Part shown: positions 37,693 to 46,298 of the stretch, piece by piece
Layout of the letters: the number at the start of each line of letters is the position of its first letter
Position numbering within the stretch: position 1 is the stretch's first letter
NCBI RefSeq assembly: GCF_019203185.1
Contig: NZ_CP078093.1
Span: forward strand, 434,001-498,000
Source of the DNA: Crassaminicella indica
GTDB taxonomy: Bacteria > Bacillota > Clostridia > Peptostreptococcales > Thermotaleaceae
Reading direction: 5' to 3'
Length of the DNA stretch: 64,000 bases
Position numbers and translations under genes: made by a program
Notes under the pieces: model-generated
Database searches by the model: none
What the model was told of the DNA's origin: nothing
The model's input: only the letters and a program-made list of their open reading frames with translations

Positions 37693-39063
37693 TTACATTG
37701 GCATCTTATGGAGTATAATTGTAAAAATAACCATTCCTAATAATGCAAATGGATAAGTTGCTCCATAACCTGCAGCAGGATCATCACTACCTATTGCATC
37801 TACTGCTGCTCCAAGTCCAGGTGTAGATGTCATTCCCCCACAGATTGCTCCTGATAACATGATCCAATTGATTTTGAATATATATCTTCCAATAAAAAAA
37901 CCAATAAGCATTGCTACTATCCCTACTACTAAAGATACTAATGCTAAATAAGTTCCTGTACCCATTAGTGCATCAAATACCTTAAAACCATATCTTAATC
38001 CTACAATAGCTAAGAAAAATGCAAGAGATAATTGTCTAACAACACCTAAAATCTTACTATTCATCCTAAAGTTAATAAAACCTATTTTCCCAATATGTCC
38101 AAGTATCAATGAACCGATCAATACCCCACCAGTAGATCCTAAACTAAAATATCCTAAAGGTCCTAAGAAAATCTTAATCTTTCCTATAGTATATCCAAAG
38201 AAACAGGCAATTGAAAATGCAATCAAATCAAAGCTAGTCTCTTGAATTTGTTTTCCTCCTGCTGCACTTCTTGCTTCTTTCATTTCTGTTCTAAATTCTT
38301 CTTGTTCCTTTTCAACATCAATTCCAAATATTTTCGGGAAGAAATTCACTGCAATTATTACAATTAATACACCAAATGGATATCCTATAGCATGACCTAC
38401 ACCAATACCTGCTTCTGCATTCCTTACGAATTGCTCCTTTTGTTCATCTGTCAATACAGGTGTATTTTCTGGTGTAAGTTTTCCAGAAGAATCTAATAGC
38501 TTTAAAAATCTTGCTTTTTCATTTTTATCTAATGCTTCATATTTTCCAACCCATTCAGTAGAATGTCCTCTTGCAGTTTCTATAGCTGCTGCAAGACCCG
38601 GAGAGCTTGTTAAAGCTCCTGTATATACTCCTGATACTTCATATGGACTAGCTTCTGAACTTAATAAAGTCATTCCATAAGTAGCCGATGCTCCTAAAAA
38701 AGTTATCAAAAATCCTAATATTACAAATTTTACTCCATATTTTTTAAGTACTACTCCCATATCCTTTGCTGCTAGCAGACCTACTGCTGCAACAAATAAT
38801 ATTAAAAATAATAAGAAAAAGTTTTTACTAACCACTCCAGCTTTTATCATCTTTTGAACTGCATCAAAGCCAGCATCTCCTTCAGAAAAGCCTTTTGCAT
38901 ATTTTACAATCCACCAACCTAAAATAAGTCCTGTAAACAATGTCCCTGAAACACCAAAATTAAACTTTCCAAATTTTATTTTCCCAAATAGCATTCCTGT
39001 AAAAACAGCTATAAACATTAATACAAATGGATTTGTAATCCAAGCAACTACATCAAACTTCAT
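37693..39063 (-). CDS. AspT/YidE/SucE-type carboxylate or amino acid exchanger
   Basis: A 456-residue membrane protein made of two repeats of the aspartate-alanine exchanger domain. The repeat signatures are GVYTGALTSSPGLAAAIE near residue 145 and GAICGGMTSTPGLGAAVDAI near the C-terminus, each between groups of helices. A hydrophilic loop of about 60 residues follows the first signature. Family members include AspT and the succinate exporter SucE1. Its position in front of a CoA-transferase suggests a carboxylate such as succinate, which is inference. Head of the operon. Confidence 0.8.
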   Translation of the reverse strand: MKFDVVAWITNPFVLMFIAVFTGMLFGKIKFGKFNFGVSGTLFTGLILGWWIVKYAKGFSEGDAGFDAVQKMIKAGVVSKNFFLLFLILFVAAVGLLAAKDMGVVLKKYGVKFVILGFLITFLGASATYGMTLLSSEASPYEVSGVYTGALTSSPGLAAAIETARGHSTEWVGKYEALDKNEKARFLKLLDSSGKLTPENTPVLTDEQKEQFVRNAEAGIGVGHAIGYPFGVLIVIIAVNFFPKIFGIDVEKEQEEFRTEMKEARSAAGGKQIQETSFDLIAFSIACFFGYTIGKIKIFLGPLGYFSLGSTGGVLIGSLILGHIGKIGFINFRMNSKILGVVRQLSLAFFLAIVGLRYGFKVFDALMGTGTYLALVSLVVGIVAMLIGFFIGRYIFKINWIMLSGAICGGMTSTPGLGAAVDAIGSDDPAAGYGATYPFALLGMVIFTIILHKMPM

Positions 39064-39352
39064 AATACTCCCTCGCTTTCTTTTATCATTAATGATAATT
39101 CAACTCTTATTCATTAATATTTTGTTTGTTAAATAACTAACACCTAATTTTTCAAAAAATACCTTTGCATGGATACTTTTATTATTTGCTCTTTTTTTAT
39201 TACTTCTAAAAATAATACCTATCTTCTTTTAACCGGTTTTCATATTATTGCTTTAAATATTTCATTAGGAATTCCCTTTTATACTCTTTTACATAGTAAC
39301 TTTTTATGTTAATTTATTAACTATGTATGATAAAAAAAATGCTCTAATTAAT
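39064..39352. other. Long AT-rich leader before the exchanger gene
   Basis: No gene or recognisable riboswitch is visible here. It would be the 5' leader of the exchanger-CoA-transferase mRNA if the promoter at 39353-39393 is right. It is very T-rich on the plus strand, with no stable hairpin I could pick out by eye. Confidence 0.35.
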
Positions 39353-39393
39353 CAAGTACTTAATTGTATACTTGTGCATTAGTATTTTGTTAA
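39353..39393 (-). promoter_or_regulatory. Promoter with overlapping inverted repeat before the exchanger operon
   Basis: Minus strand: TTAACA (39388-39393), 17 bases, TATACA (39365-39370). CAAGTA (39353-39358) and TACTTG (39369-39374), spaced by 10 bases, straddle the -10, a likely operator. The distance to the exchanger start is about 290 bases, so the leader would be long. Confidence 0.45.
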
Positions 39394-39515
39394 TATTTTA
39401 ACATCTTTTCTTGTAATCTTCAATCCTTTTTTTATTTTTATTAATAGAAAAACAGCATCAACATAAAAAAAGAACTATCTTTTATATATTTCTTTTTAAA
39501 AGTATCTATCTATAA

Positions 39516-39545
39516 TAAAAAAAACAGCATCAAAATTAATGCTGC
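39516..39545 (-). terminator. Terminator after the DedA gene
   Basis: CAGCAT (39525-39530) and ATGCTG (39539-39544) with a T-run of eight on the minus strand. A second copy of AACAGCATCAA stands 70 bases away at 39451-39461, without its pairing arm. Confidence 0.7.
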
Positions 39546-39580
39546 AAAACAAATATTTTTTATCAAAGCTCGTCCATTTA

Positions 39581-40171
39581 CTATTTATTTTTCTTTTTTA
39601 ACAAATAATATATACCCATGCTAACACAAATAATCAGAAGTAATGCTACAGCAACTCTGTGAAAATTCTTCACCCAAAGCTCCCATCTTTCACCTACAAA
39701 AACTCCTAATGTAACAAATGTAGTTACCCAAAGCAAACCTCCCAAATTTGCATAAAAAGCAAATCTCATGTAAGGTCTCTTTGTAATTCCTGCATAATAA
39801 GCATTCAATTGACGAACCCCTGGAATAAAATAACCTATAACAATCGCATACTTTCCATATTTGTCAAACCATTTTTCAACCTTGTTAAAGGATTTCTCCT
39901 TGATATGCAAAAATTTTCCATACTTTTCTAAAAACGGCCATCCCAAACAATACCCGATCATATAGCTAACAGATACCCCTATAATACTTCCTATAAAAGC
40001 AATGCAAACCACTGAAAAAAAATCCATTTTCCCTTTGGTAACTAAAAAGCCTGCAAAAGTTAATAATACCTCATCAGGTATCGGAAGTCCTATAATTCCA
40101 AATACTAAAGCTAAAAATATACCTATATATCCATAAATAGTAATTAGATACAATACTTTTTCTTGGAGCAA
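39581..40171 (-). CDS. DedA/VTT-family membrane protein
   Basis: A 196-residue membrane protein of the DedA (SNARE-associated, VTT) family. IPDEVLLTFAGFLVTKGKMD, the amphipathic GSIIGVSVSYMIGYCLG and YFIPGVRQLNAYYAGITKRP with its conserved Arg are typical. Such proteins are thought to flip polyprenyl phosphates or phospholipids. The start is a TTG at 40171, 7 bases after AAGGAGGA; no alternative ATG exists near it. Single-gene unit. Confidence 0.87.
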   Translation of the reverse strand: MLQEKVLYLITIYGYIGIFLALVFGIIGLPIPDEVLLTFAGFLVTKGKMDFFSVVCIAFIGSIIGVSVSYMIGYCLGWPFLEKYGKFLHIKEKSFNKVEKWFDKYGKYAIVIGYFIPGVRQLNAYYAGITKRPYMRFAFYANLGGLLWVTTFVTLGVFVGERWELWVKNFHRVAVALLLIICVSMGIYYLLKKKNK

Positions 40172-40400
40172 CTTGATTCCTCCTTATTTTATGACTTCAT
40201 TCTTTTTGCTCAAAATATGCTCTATTAAAAGTTAGCAAATATTATCAAAAAATGTCAATGATAATTGCAAAAAATTTTTCTACCTATTTTATTATAATGC
40301 AAAAGCACCTTTGAACTCAATGATTTCTGTTTTTTACCACTAGGATTATTTTATATCATAATGATCTACTTTACATAGTAGAATAATTTAGATATTTAAA
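40172..40400. other. Intergenic stretch between DedA and the ECF S component
   Basis: No gene seen. A minus-strand TTGACA-like hexamer near 40250 may be the DedA promoter, with a poor -10. The rest is unremarkable AT-rich sequence. Confidence 0.3.
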
Positions 40401-40432
40401 AAGACCCAAGGGAATTTAATCCCTTGAGTCTT
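40401..40432 (-). terminator. Terminator of the ECF S component gene
   Basis: AAGACCCAAGGGA and TCCCTTGAGTCTT form a 13-base stem (one mismatch) with a 6-base loop, next to the stop codon; T-rich on the minus strand. Confidence 0.75.
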
Positions 40433-40966
40433 TTATTCATTTACATTATATGCTTGTTTTTCTACTTTTATAAAAGCTTTTTTTACCTGTATTCCTAATG
40501 GCAATGCAATAAGTAATCCTACACTTGTAGTAAGTAATGAACCCGGTATTTTTGCGATAGGTGCAATAAAGTTTCCACTAAAATATACATTTGTTAGATA
40601 ATATCCTACCAATGAAATAATTCCTCCAATAATATATCCTAAAAAGTTTATCTTTATATTTGTCCCATTATAGCTCTTTTGTTGAACAATTTTTGCTACA
40701 ACATATGCCATTAACCCCTTGATTACTAAAGTAAATGGTGCATAGCTAAAATAGCCTCCAAAAATATCAAATAAAAACATTCCTCCACCTGCCGCAATAG
40801 CTGAATCAATTGGATTTAAAATAAGCGCTGTGATAAAAAGAGTTGTTGTGCCTAAATGCATCATACTAGGTCCTACAGGAATATGAATATAGGTAGCTGT
40901 CATATTCACTGCTATAAATAATCCTAAAAGAACCATTCTTCTTGTTGTCCAAGTATTATTTTTCAT
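40433..40966 (-). CDS. ECF transporter S component (substrate-binding membrane subunit)
   Basis: A 177-residue protein with five or six membrane helices. LGLFIAVNMTATYIHIPVG, then TLFITALILNPIDSAIAAGG and GGYFSYAPFTLVIKGLMAYV fit the ECF-type S-component family (PF07155-like). S components capture a vitamin or cofactor and dock to shared EcfAAT energising units, which are not in this window. Substrate is not evident; no riboswitch is visible upstream, but a large palindrome is. GGGAGG precedes the ATG. Confidence 0.8.
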   Translation of the reverse strand: MKNNTWTTRRMVLLGLFIAVNMTATYIHIPVGPSMMHLGTTTLFITALILNPIDSAIAAGGGMFLFDIFGGYFSYAPFTLVIKGLMAYVVAKIVQQKSYNGTNIKINFLGYIIGGIISLVGYYLTNVYFSGNFIAPIAKIPGSLLTTSVGLLIALPLGIQVKKAFIKVEKQAYNVNE

Positions 40967-41058
40967 TATTTTCCCTCCCTATATTATGACCATCCAATTT
41001 TGTTAAAATATTACACAATCATTACAATTATATTATTGCACAAATATTGTATCGCGTC

Positions 41059-41090
41059 AACACTACAATACAAAATTGTATTGTAGTGTT
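41059..41090 (-). promoter_or_regulatory. 32-base palindrome and promoter upstream of the ECF S component
   Basis: Two perfect 15-base arms (AACACTACAATACAA at 41059-41073 and its complement at 41076-41090) flank two bases. On the minus strand the palindrome runs into TTGACG, which with AATAAT 17 bases later looks like a promoter. This is a strong candidate operator for an unidentified repressor. Confidence 0.6.
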
Positions 41091-41150
41091 TCTAAAAACA
41101 AATAAAATAAATTTTCTCTGTCTGCAATTATCATTTTTCATAAATTATAA

Positions 41151-41195
41151 AAAGGTCATAAATTCAAGCTTTTCAGCCCAAATTTTATGACCTTT
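41151..41195 (-). terminator. Terminator after the sugar-phosphate-isomerase-like gene
   Basis: AAAGGTCATAAATT (41151-41164) pairs with AATTTTATGACCTTT (41181-41195) with one bulge; the minus-strand tail is TTATAATTT. Confidence 0.7.
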
Positions 41196-41216
41196 AAAAA
41201 TATGCTTCTTTTAAAT

Positions 41217-42005
41217 TTATAATATTTCCTTTAACTTATCTAATGACTTTACTGCATTTTCTCTTGGTCTTACTTCAATAATATAATAAACATCTATATC
41301 TTTCATTTTTTGTATATGCCATTTAAAATCTACATTACCTCTACCTATAATCTGATGATCACTTTTTCCATTATGATCATGTAAGTGGCAAGTCTTTATA
41401 TACGCTATATGCTTTAAGAAAAATGCTATTTCATTGTATTGATTAGTATAGCTATGTCCTATATCCCAAGTCAAATAAATATTTTCTTTTCCAATAATTT
41501 CATCTAACACTTCTTGAACAACTTTTTCTGGAAATCTTCCTGAATTTTCAATGCATAAATAGACTTTATTCTCAGCATAGTTCCCTAATTCTATCAAGCT
41601 TTCTTTTAGCACCTTCTTGTATTCTTCACAGTAAAATTCATCTAAATAAGATTTTCTATCTGTAAGGGTAAAGCATACTACACTACCTATATGCATTGTA
41701 ATTCTACTTGCCCCTATATCATGTCCAAAATCAATAACCTCCTTTAATCTGTCTATAGTAGCTCTTCTAATATTTTCTTGAAGCTGCAAAAGTGTAATAT
41801 CCTCAGGAGCATGAAGAGTTATAGCAATATTATTTTCCTCTTTATATTTTTTTATTTTTTCTCTATCTTCCTTCGTAAAGTTTTCTGGAAAAAAAATTGG
41901 CATATTTACATTTAGTTCAACACAATCAAAACCATTTTCTTTCGTATATTTTAGCGTATCAAATATATCTATTTCCCCAGCAGATGCTGCATATCCTACT
42001 TTCAT
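41217..42005 (-). CDS. Xylose-isomerase-like TIM-barrel protein (sugar phosphate isomerase/epimerase)
   Basis: A 262-residue AP-endonuclease-2/xylose-isomerase-like barrel. The N-terminal VGYAASAGEIDIFDTLKYTK, then DCVELNVNMP, ITLHAPEDI, ASRITMHIGSVV, LCIENSGRFPE, TWDIGHSY, CHLHDHNGKSDHQIIGRG and YYIIEVRP place His, Glu and Asp metal ligands where the family has them. Substrate unknown. The start at 42005 is chosen for AGGAGG just upstream; a longer frame to 42032 lacks one. Confidence 0.8.
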   Translation of the reverse strand: MKVGYAASAGEIDIFDTLKYTKENGFDCVELNVNMPIFFPENFTKEDREKIKKYKEENNIAITLHAPEDITLLQLQENIRRATIDRLKEVIDFGHDIGASRITMHIGSVVCFTLTDRKSYLDEFYCEEYKKVLKESLIELGNYAENKVYLCIENSGRFPEKVVQEVLDEIIGKENIYLTWDIGHSYTNQYNEIAFFLKHIAYIKTCHLHDHNGKSDHQIIGRGNVDFKWHIQKMKDIDVYYIIEVRPRENAVKSLDKLKEIL

Positions 42006-42157
42006 ATTCAATCCTCCTAACATAAACTTCATAATTTATTGATACATTACAAACCTTCAAAAGTTATCTGGAATGAACTGTTCTTTATATTTCATTTTGA
42101 AGTTGGATCCATATATATTATAATATAAAAATTCATTTAAGTTCATTTTATCATTCA

Positions 42158-43345
42158 TTATTTTCTAAAATATTGCAATGCTTCTAACACATTACTTACC
42201 TGCATTGCTACACCAATAGTAAGACAATCCTCATCTATATCGAAGCAAGGATGATGATGTTTTCCTTCTATTCCTTTCTCTAAATTTTTGCATCCTAATC
42301 TAAAAAAAGCACTTGGTTTTTCTGCTGCAAAATAAGCAAAATCTTCTACCCCTAAAGAAATTTCTTCTATAAAATGCAACTTATCTTCTCCTAAAATATT
42401 TTTTACTGAATTCACTACAATATCAACCATTCTGTCATCATTGACAAGAGTTCTATATCCTTCAGTCTGAATAAGTTCTCCTCTTCCTCCTAAAGCCTTA
42501 GGAATAATTTTTACAATATCCTCAATTCTCTTCATTACTTCTTTTCTTGTAGCTTCATTAATGTTCCTAACAGTTCCCACAAGAACAACATGATCTGCAA
42601 TGATATTTTCTTGGGTTCCTCCTATGATTTTTCCAATTGTAACCACAGATGCATCTGTTGGTGCTACATTTCTTGATACAATAGATTGAAGAGCAACAAC
42701 TACATGAGATGCTATCAATATACTGTCTGCACCTTCATGAGGATATGCCCCATGTGTTGATTTTCCATATATATGAATTTCAATCGTATTAGAAGCTGCA
42801 TTCATTTGATTATATTTTATACCTATTTTTCCAGTATCTAAATCTGCATCTACATGAAGTCCAAATACAGCATCTACCTCTGGATTTTTAAGGACTCCTT
42901 CTTCAATCATAGGCTTTGCCCCTCCAACTGTTTCTTCTGCTGGTTGAAAAAGCAGTTTGATATTTCCATGAATTTGATCCTTCATTTCGTTTAAAACCTT
43001 TCCTGCCCCTAAAAGAATAGCTGTATGAGCATCATGGCCACATGCATGCATTACCCCATCATTTTTTGATTTATATAAAACCTTCTTACCATCTTGAATA
43101 GGTAAAGCATCTATATCAGCTCTTAACGCAATGGTTGGACCATCATATTTTCCTTGAATAAGCCCAACAACTCCAGTATTTACAACATTATTATTATATG
43201 AAATATTCATTTTCTCTAAATATTTACATATTTTTTTTGATGTTCGAAATTCCTGCATTCCCAATTCTGGATATTGATGAAAATCCCTTCTAATATTAAT
43301 AAGCCAATCTTTAATTTGTTCACTTTTTTTCATTATTTTTTCCAT
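42158..43345 (-). CDS. M20-family amidohydrolase
   Basis: A 395-residue zinc peptidase/amidohydrolase of the IAA-amino acid hydrolase type. The opening IRRDFHQYPELGMQEFRTS, the metal ligands MHACGHDAHTAILLGAG, PAEETVGGAKPMIEEG, and the closing HHPCFDIDEDCL are all present. The dimerisation domain lies near residues 180-290. Such enzymes free amino acids from N-acyl conjugates; the substrate is open. ATG at 43345 is preceded by AAGGAG; a longer frame reaches 43390. It follows the S66 peptidase gene with a hairpin between. Confidence 0.88.
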   Translation of the reverse strand: MEKIMKKSEQIKDWLINIRRDFHQYPELGMQEFRTSKKICKYLEKMNISYNNNVVNTGVVGLIQGKYDGPTIALRADIDALPIQDGKKVLYKSKNDGVMHACGHDAHTAILLGAGKVLNEMKDQIHGNIKLLFQPAEETVGGAKPMIEEGVLKNPEVDAVFGLHVDADLDTGKIGIKYNQMNAASNTIEIHIYGKSTHGAYPHEGADSILIASHVVVALQSIVSRNVAPTDASVVTIGKIIGGTQENIIADHVVLVGTVRNINEATRKEVMKRIEDIVKIIPKALGGRGELIQTEGYRTLVNDDRMVDIVVNSVKNILGEDKLHFIEEISLGVEDFAYFAAEKPSAFFRLGCKNLEKGIEGKHHHPCFDIDEDCLTIGVAMQVSNVLEALQYFRK

Positions 43346-43367
43346 ATCTGCCAGCTCCTTAAATAGG

Positions 43368-43401
43368 ATACGACCACTATATACAATCATAGTGATCGTA
43401 T
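43368..43401 (-). terminator. Hairpin between the S66 peptidase and M20 genes
   Basis: ATACGACCACTAT (43368-43380) pairs with ATAGTGATCGTAT (43389-43401) with one G-T/mismatch. It may be a weak terminator or attenuator between two co-directed genes. Confidence 0.45.
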
Positions 43402-43415
43402 TTCAATTTTTATCT

Positions 43416-44324
43416 TTAATAATTTTTTATAATAACCTTTTTATTTGTTGCATCTAATTCACAAACCCTTCCTAGAGGAATAGTAATCATCGGTTCACAA
43501 TGACCTGACCTAAAATTATATACTGTAGGCTTAGAAATAGGCTTTATAATATTTTCAAACACTTCAAAAACAGTAAAGCCTTCATCATCTTTGCAATCAG
43601 CAAAATCACCTAAAATAATGCCTTCACACTTCTCTAATTTCCTTGATAATACAAGCTGTGTAAGCATTCTATCTATACTATATGGTTTTTCATTTATATC
43701 TTCTATAAAAAGGATTTTGCCCTTTGTATCTATTTCGTATGGTGTTCCCATAGTAGCAACAATCAAAGCTAAATTTCCACCTACCAATCGTCCCTTTGCA
43801 AAGCCTTCTACCATTACTTTTATTTCATTATCTTCTGGATTCTTTAATTCTATATCATCTTTTTCATTTATAACATTGAAAAATGATTTCTTAGTAAATG
43901 GGTTGAAATCTAGCATATTTGATACAACCATAGGTCCATGATATGTAGCCAAATCAGCTTTTTGGTTAAAAAGTAAATGGAGTGCTGTTACATCTGAATA
44001 TCCTACAAATATTTTAGGATTTTTCTTAATCAACTCTATATCAAGCAGCTCCATCATACGTGTACAACCATATCCACCCCTGATACAAATAATTGCAGCT
44101 ACATCCTTATCTTTAAACATATTATTTACATCTTCAGCTCTTATTTCATCTTCCCCAGCTAAATATCCACCATATGACAAATAACAACTCTTTCCCATTT
44201 TTACCTTAAATCCCATTTCCTCCAAAACAGCTTTTGCACAATCTGCTTTTTCCCTGCTCACTGGTCCTGCTGGAGCAACAACCCCAATAGTGTCTCCAAA
44301 ATTTAATCCTTTTGGAATCATCAT
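43416..44324 (-). CDS. S66-family LD-carboxypeptidase/MccF-like serine peptidase
   Basis: A 302-residue protein of the LD-carboxypeptidase A/MccF family. Catalytic Ser is in FVGYSDVTALHLLFN, Glu in LFIEDINEKPYSIDRML and His in FRSGHCEPMI. The family opening GDTIGVVAPAGPVS and IICIRGGYGCTRM are clear. Roles are peptidoglycan tetrapeptide trimming, or cleavage of peptide-nucleotide antibiotics for MccF types. GGGGGAAT precedes two adjacent ATGs. It is upstream of the M20 gene, which suggests joint peptide recycling. Confidence 0.88.
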   Translation of the reverse strand: MMIPKGLNFGDTIGVVAPAGPVSREKADCAKAVLEEMGFKVKMGKSCYLSYGGYLAGEDEIRAEDVNNMFKDKDVAAIICIRGGYGCTRMMELLDIELIKKNPKIFVGYSDVTALHLLFNQKADLATYHGPMVVSNMLDFNPFTKKSFFNVINEKDDIELKNPEDNEIKVMVEGFAKGRLVGGNLALIVATMGTPYEIDTKGKILFIEDINEKPYSIDRMLTQLVLSRKLEKCEGIILGDFADCKDDEGFTVFEVFENIIKPISKPTVYNFRSGHCEPMITIPLGRVCELDATNKKVIIKNY

Positions 44325-44362
44325 TTTTTATTCCCCCAAAATATCCTTTAATAAAATATCAA

Positions 44363-44404
44363 AAATCCAGTAAAATTCTATAATCCTAAGCTTTTACTGG
44401 ATTT
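44363..44404 (-). other. Perfect 13-base hairpin in a divergent intergenic region
   Basis: AAATCCAGTAAAA (44363-44375) and TTTTACTGGATTT (44392-44404) with a 16-base loop. On the minus strand a T-rich tail follows, so it looks like a terminator, yet no gene ends here; the flanking genes diverge. Could be an attenuator in the S66 leader or the end of a small RNA. Confidence 0.45.
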
Positions 44405-44614
44405 ATTTCTTCATAAATTATGTTATAGTATTGCATCTACTAATTTTAATATATTTTACAAATTTTCCTATTATTAGTATAGCTAAATTGTTATATAATT
44501 TAAAGTGTTTTCCTAACCCATAAAACTTCGCAATTTTCTACAATATTCTCTTTTTTCAAATTTATACAAATTATGCTATAATAGAATTAATTACTACATT
44601 AGGGGGGACAGTCT

Positions 44615-46246
44615 ATGCGAATAGAATTTTTAGGTGCAGCAAAAGTTGTAACAGGTTCTAATTATTTAATAACCACCAATAAGTATAAAATATTGTTAGA
44701 TTGTGGTATGTTTCAAGGCAGTAAACAACTAGAAAAATTAAACTTTGAAGATTTTGCATTCAATCCTGCTGAAATAGACTTTTTAATCCTTAGTCATGCT
44801 CATATTGATCACAGCGGCAGAATCCCAAAGCTTGTCAAAGATGGCTTCAAAGGAAAAATAGTAACTACCAAAGCAACAAAGGATTTATGTAACCTCATGC
44901 TAATAGACAGCGGACATATTCAAGAAGCCGATGCTTTATGGGAAAACAATAAAAGAAAAAGAGCAGGCTTACCTTTTATTGAACCTTTATATACAGCTGA
45001 AGATGCTAAAATCAGTTTAAATTACTTTGATGCTTACCTTTATGATCAAATTATTGAATTAAACGAAGATATTACTGTTCGTTTTAAAGATGCTGGACAT
45101 ATATTAGGCTCTTCCATTATTGAGCTATGGGTTACTGAAAATAATAAAACTGCTAAAATTGTTTTTACAGGAGATCTAGGGATCAAAAATAAACCTATTC
45201 TTAAAAACCCCGAGCTTATTGAAGAAGCTGATTATCTCATTATAGAATCTACTTATGGTAATAGACTTCATGAAAAGCAAGAAGAAAGAACTAAGGAATT
45301 AATATCAATCATCAACAAAACAGCCCTTCGCGGCGGAACTGTCATTATACCTTCTTTTGCCATCAACAGAACACAAGAACTCATTTATACTCTTAACAAA
45401 TATTATGAGCATACAGATGAATTAGAAGCCTTTATGAAAGTACCGATATACATAGATAGTCCTATGGCTATATCAGCAACACAAGTTTATAGAAATAATT
45501 CTTATTGCTTTGATGATGAAACAAAAAAACTTATTTTAAGTGGAGAAGATCCTTTCCAATTTGAAAATCTTTACTATGTAAACAGTCAGCAAGAATCCAT
45601 GCGATTGAATAGCCAATCCTATCCAAAGGTAATTATATCTGCTAGTGGCATGTGTACAGCAGGAAGGATTAGACATCATTTAAAGCACAATTTATGGAAG
45701 AAAAATAACAGCGTAGTTTTTGTAGGCTATCAAGCAGAAGGTACATTAGGCCGTCAGTTAAAAGAAGGTGCAAAAAAGGTGCGTCTTCTAGGAGAAAAAA
45801 TCTCAGTTGAAGCTGAAATTTACAGTATTGAAGGTTTTTCAGGACATGCCGACCAAAAGGATTTATTAGATTGGTTAAAAGGCTTTAAAAAGCTACCTAA
45901 AAGAATATTTGTTGTTCACGGAGAAGAGGAATCCGCAAAAACCTTTGCAGCACTCATTAAAGAAAAGTTTAATGTGCAAACAATCATTCCTAATATGGGC
46001 TATGTATTTGAAATTAAAAATGATCTTCTAAAAAGCTATTCAGGAGAAATGCTAGAACCATTAAAGAAAAAGGAAAATATCATCAAAGAGCTTCAGGAGG
46101 TTTATGATACCTTTGATAGTTTAGTACATAAAACAGATTTCTTAATCGATGAAAAAGTTCTTCAAAAGGATTATATACAACTTAAAAATAAGCTTTTAGA
46201 TTTGAATCAAAAGCTTTTGGATATTAATATGCTTATTAGCAAATAA
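44615..46246 (+). CDS. MBL-fold/beta-CASP RNA metallohydrolase
   Basis: A 543-residue metallo-beta-lactamase-fold RNase of the CPSF73/Ysh1 type. Metal motif LSHAHIDHSGRIPKL near residue 58, GDLG, the beta-CASP domain (IPSFAINRTQELIYTL, PIYIDSPMAIS, SASGMCTAGRIRHHL) and motif GFSGHADQKDLLDWL with VVHGEEES are intact. The last 90 residues add a helical tail. Likely acts in RNA processing or turnover; sulfur- or stress-related roles have been suggested for such bacterial proteins but cannot be judged here. TATAAT near 44574 and AGGGGGG mark its promoter and start. Confidence 0.88.
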   Translation: MRIEFLGAAKVVTGSNYLITTNKYKILLDCGMFQGSKQLEKLNFEDFAFNPAEIDFLILSHAHIDHSGRIPKLVKDGFKGKIVTTKATKDLCNLMLIDSGHIQEADALWENNKRKRAGLPFIEPLYTAEDAKISLNYFDAYLYDQIIELNEDITVRFKDAGHILGSSIIELWVTENNKTAKIVFTGDLGIKNKPILKNPELIEEADYLIIESTYGNRLHEKQEERTKELISIINKTALRGGTVIIPSFAINRTQELIYTLNKYYEHTDELEAFMKVPIYIDSPMAISATQVYRNNSYCFDDETKKLILSGEDPFQFENLYYVNSQQESMRLNSQSYPKVIISASGMCTAGRIRHHLKHNLWKKNNSVVFVGYQAEGTLGRQLKEGAKKVRLLGEKISVEAEIYSIEGFSGHADQKDLLDWLKGFKKLPKRIFVVHGEEESAKTFAALIKEKFNVQTIIPNMGYVFEIKNDLLKSYSGEMLEPLKKKENIIKELQEVYDTFDSLVHKTDFLIDEKVLQKDYIQLKNKLLDLNQKLLDINMLISK

Positions 46247-46264
46247 TCAAAAGCATAGCATTAT

Positions 46265-46288
46265 AAAAAGACCCAATCGGGTCTTTTT
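46265..46288. terminator. Bidirectional terminator between the RNase gene and accA
   Basis: AAAAAGACCC (46265-46274) and GGGTCTTTTT (46279-46288) with a 4-base loop; the flanking genes converge. Confidence 0.85.
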
Positions 46289-46298
46289 TCTATTAAAC

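Noticed and set aside
39451-39545. Two AACAGCATCAA copies as a CRISPR-like or mobile repeat
   Set aside because: Only two copies exist, and one is simply an arm of the DedA terminator.
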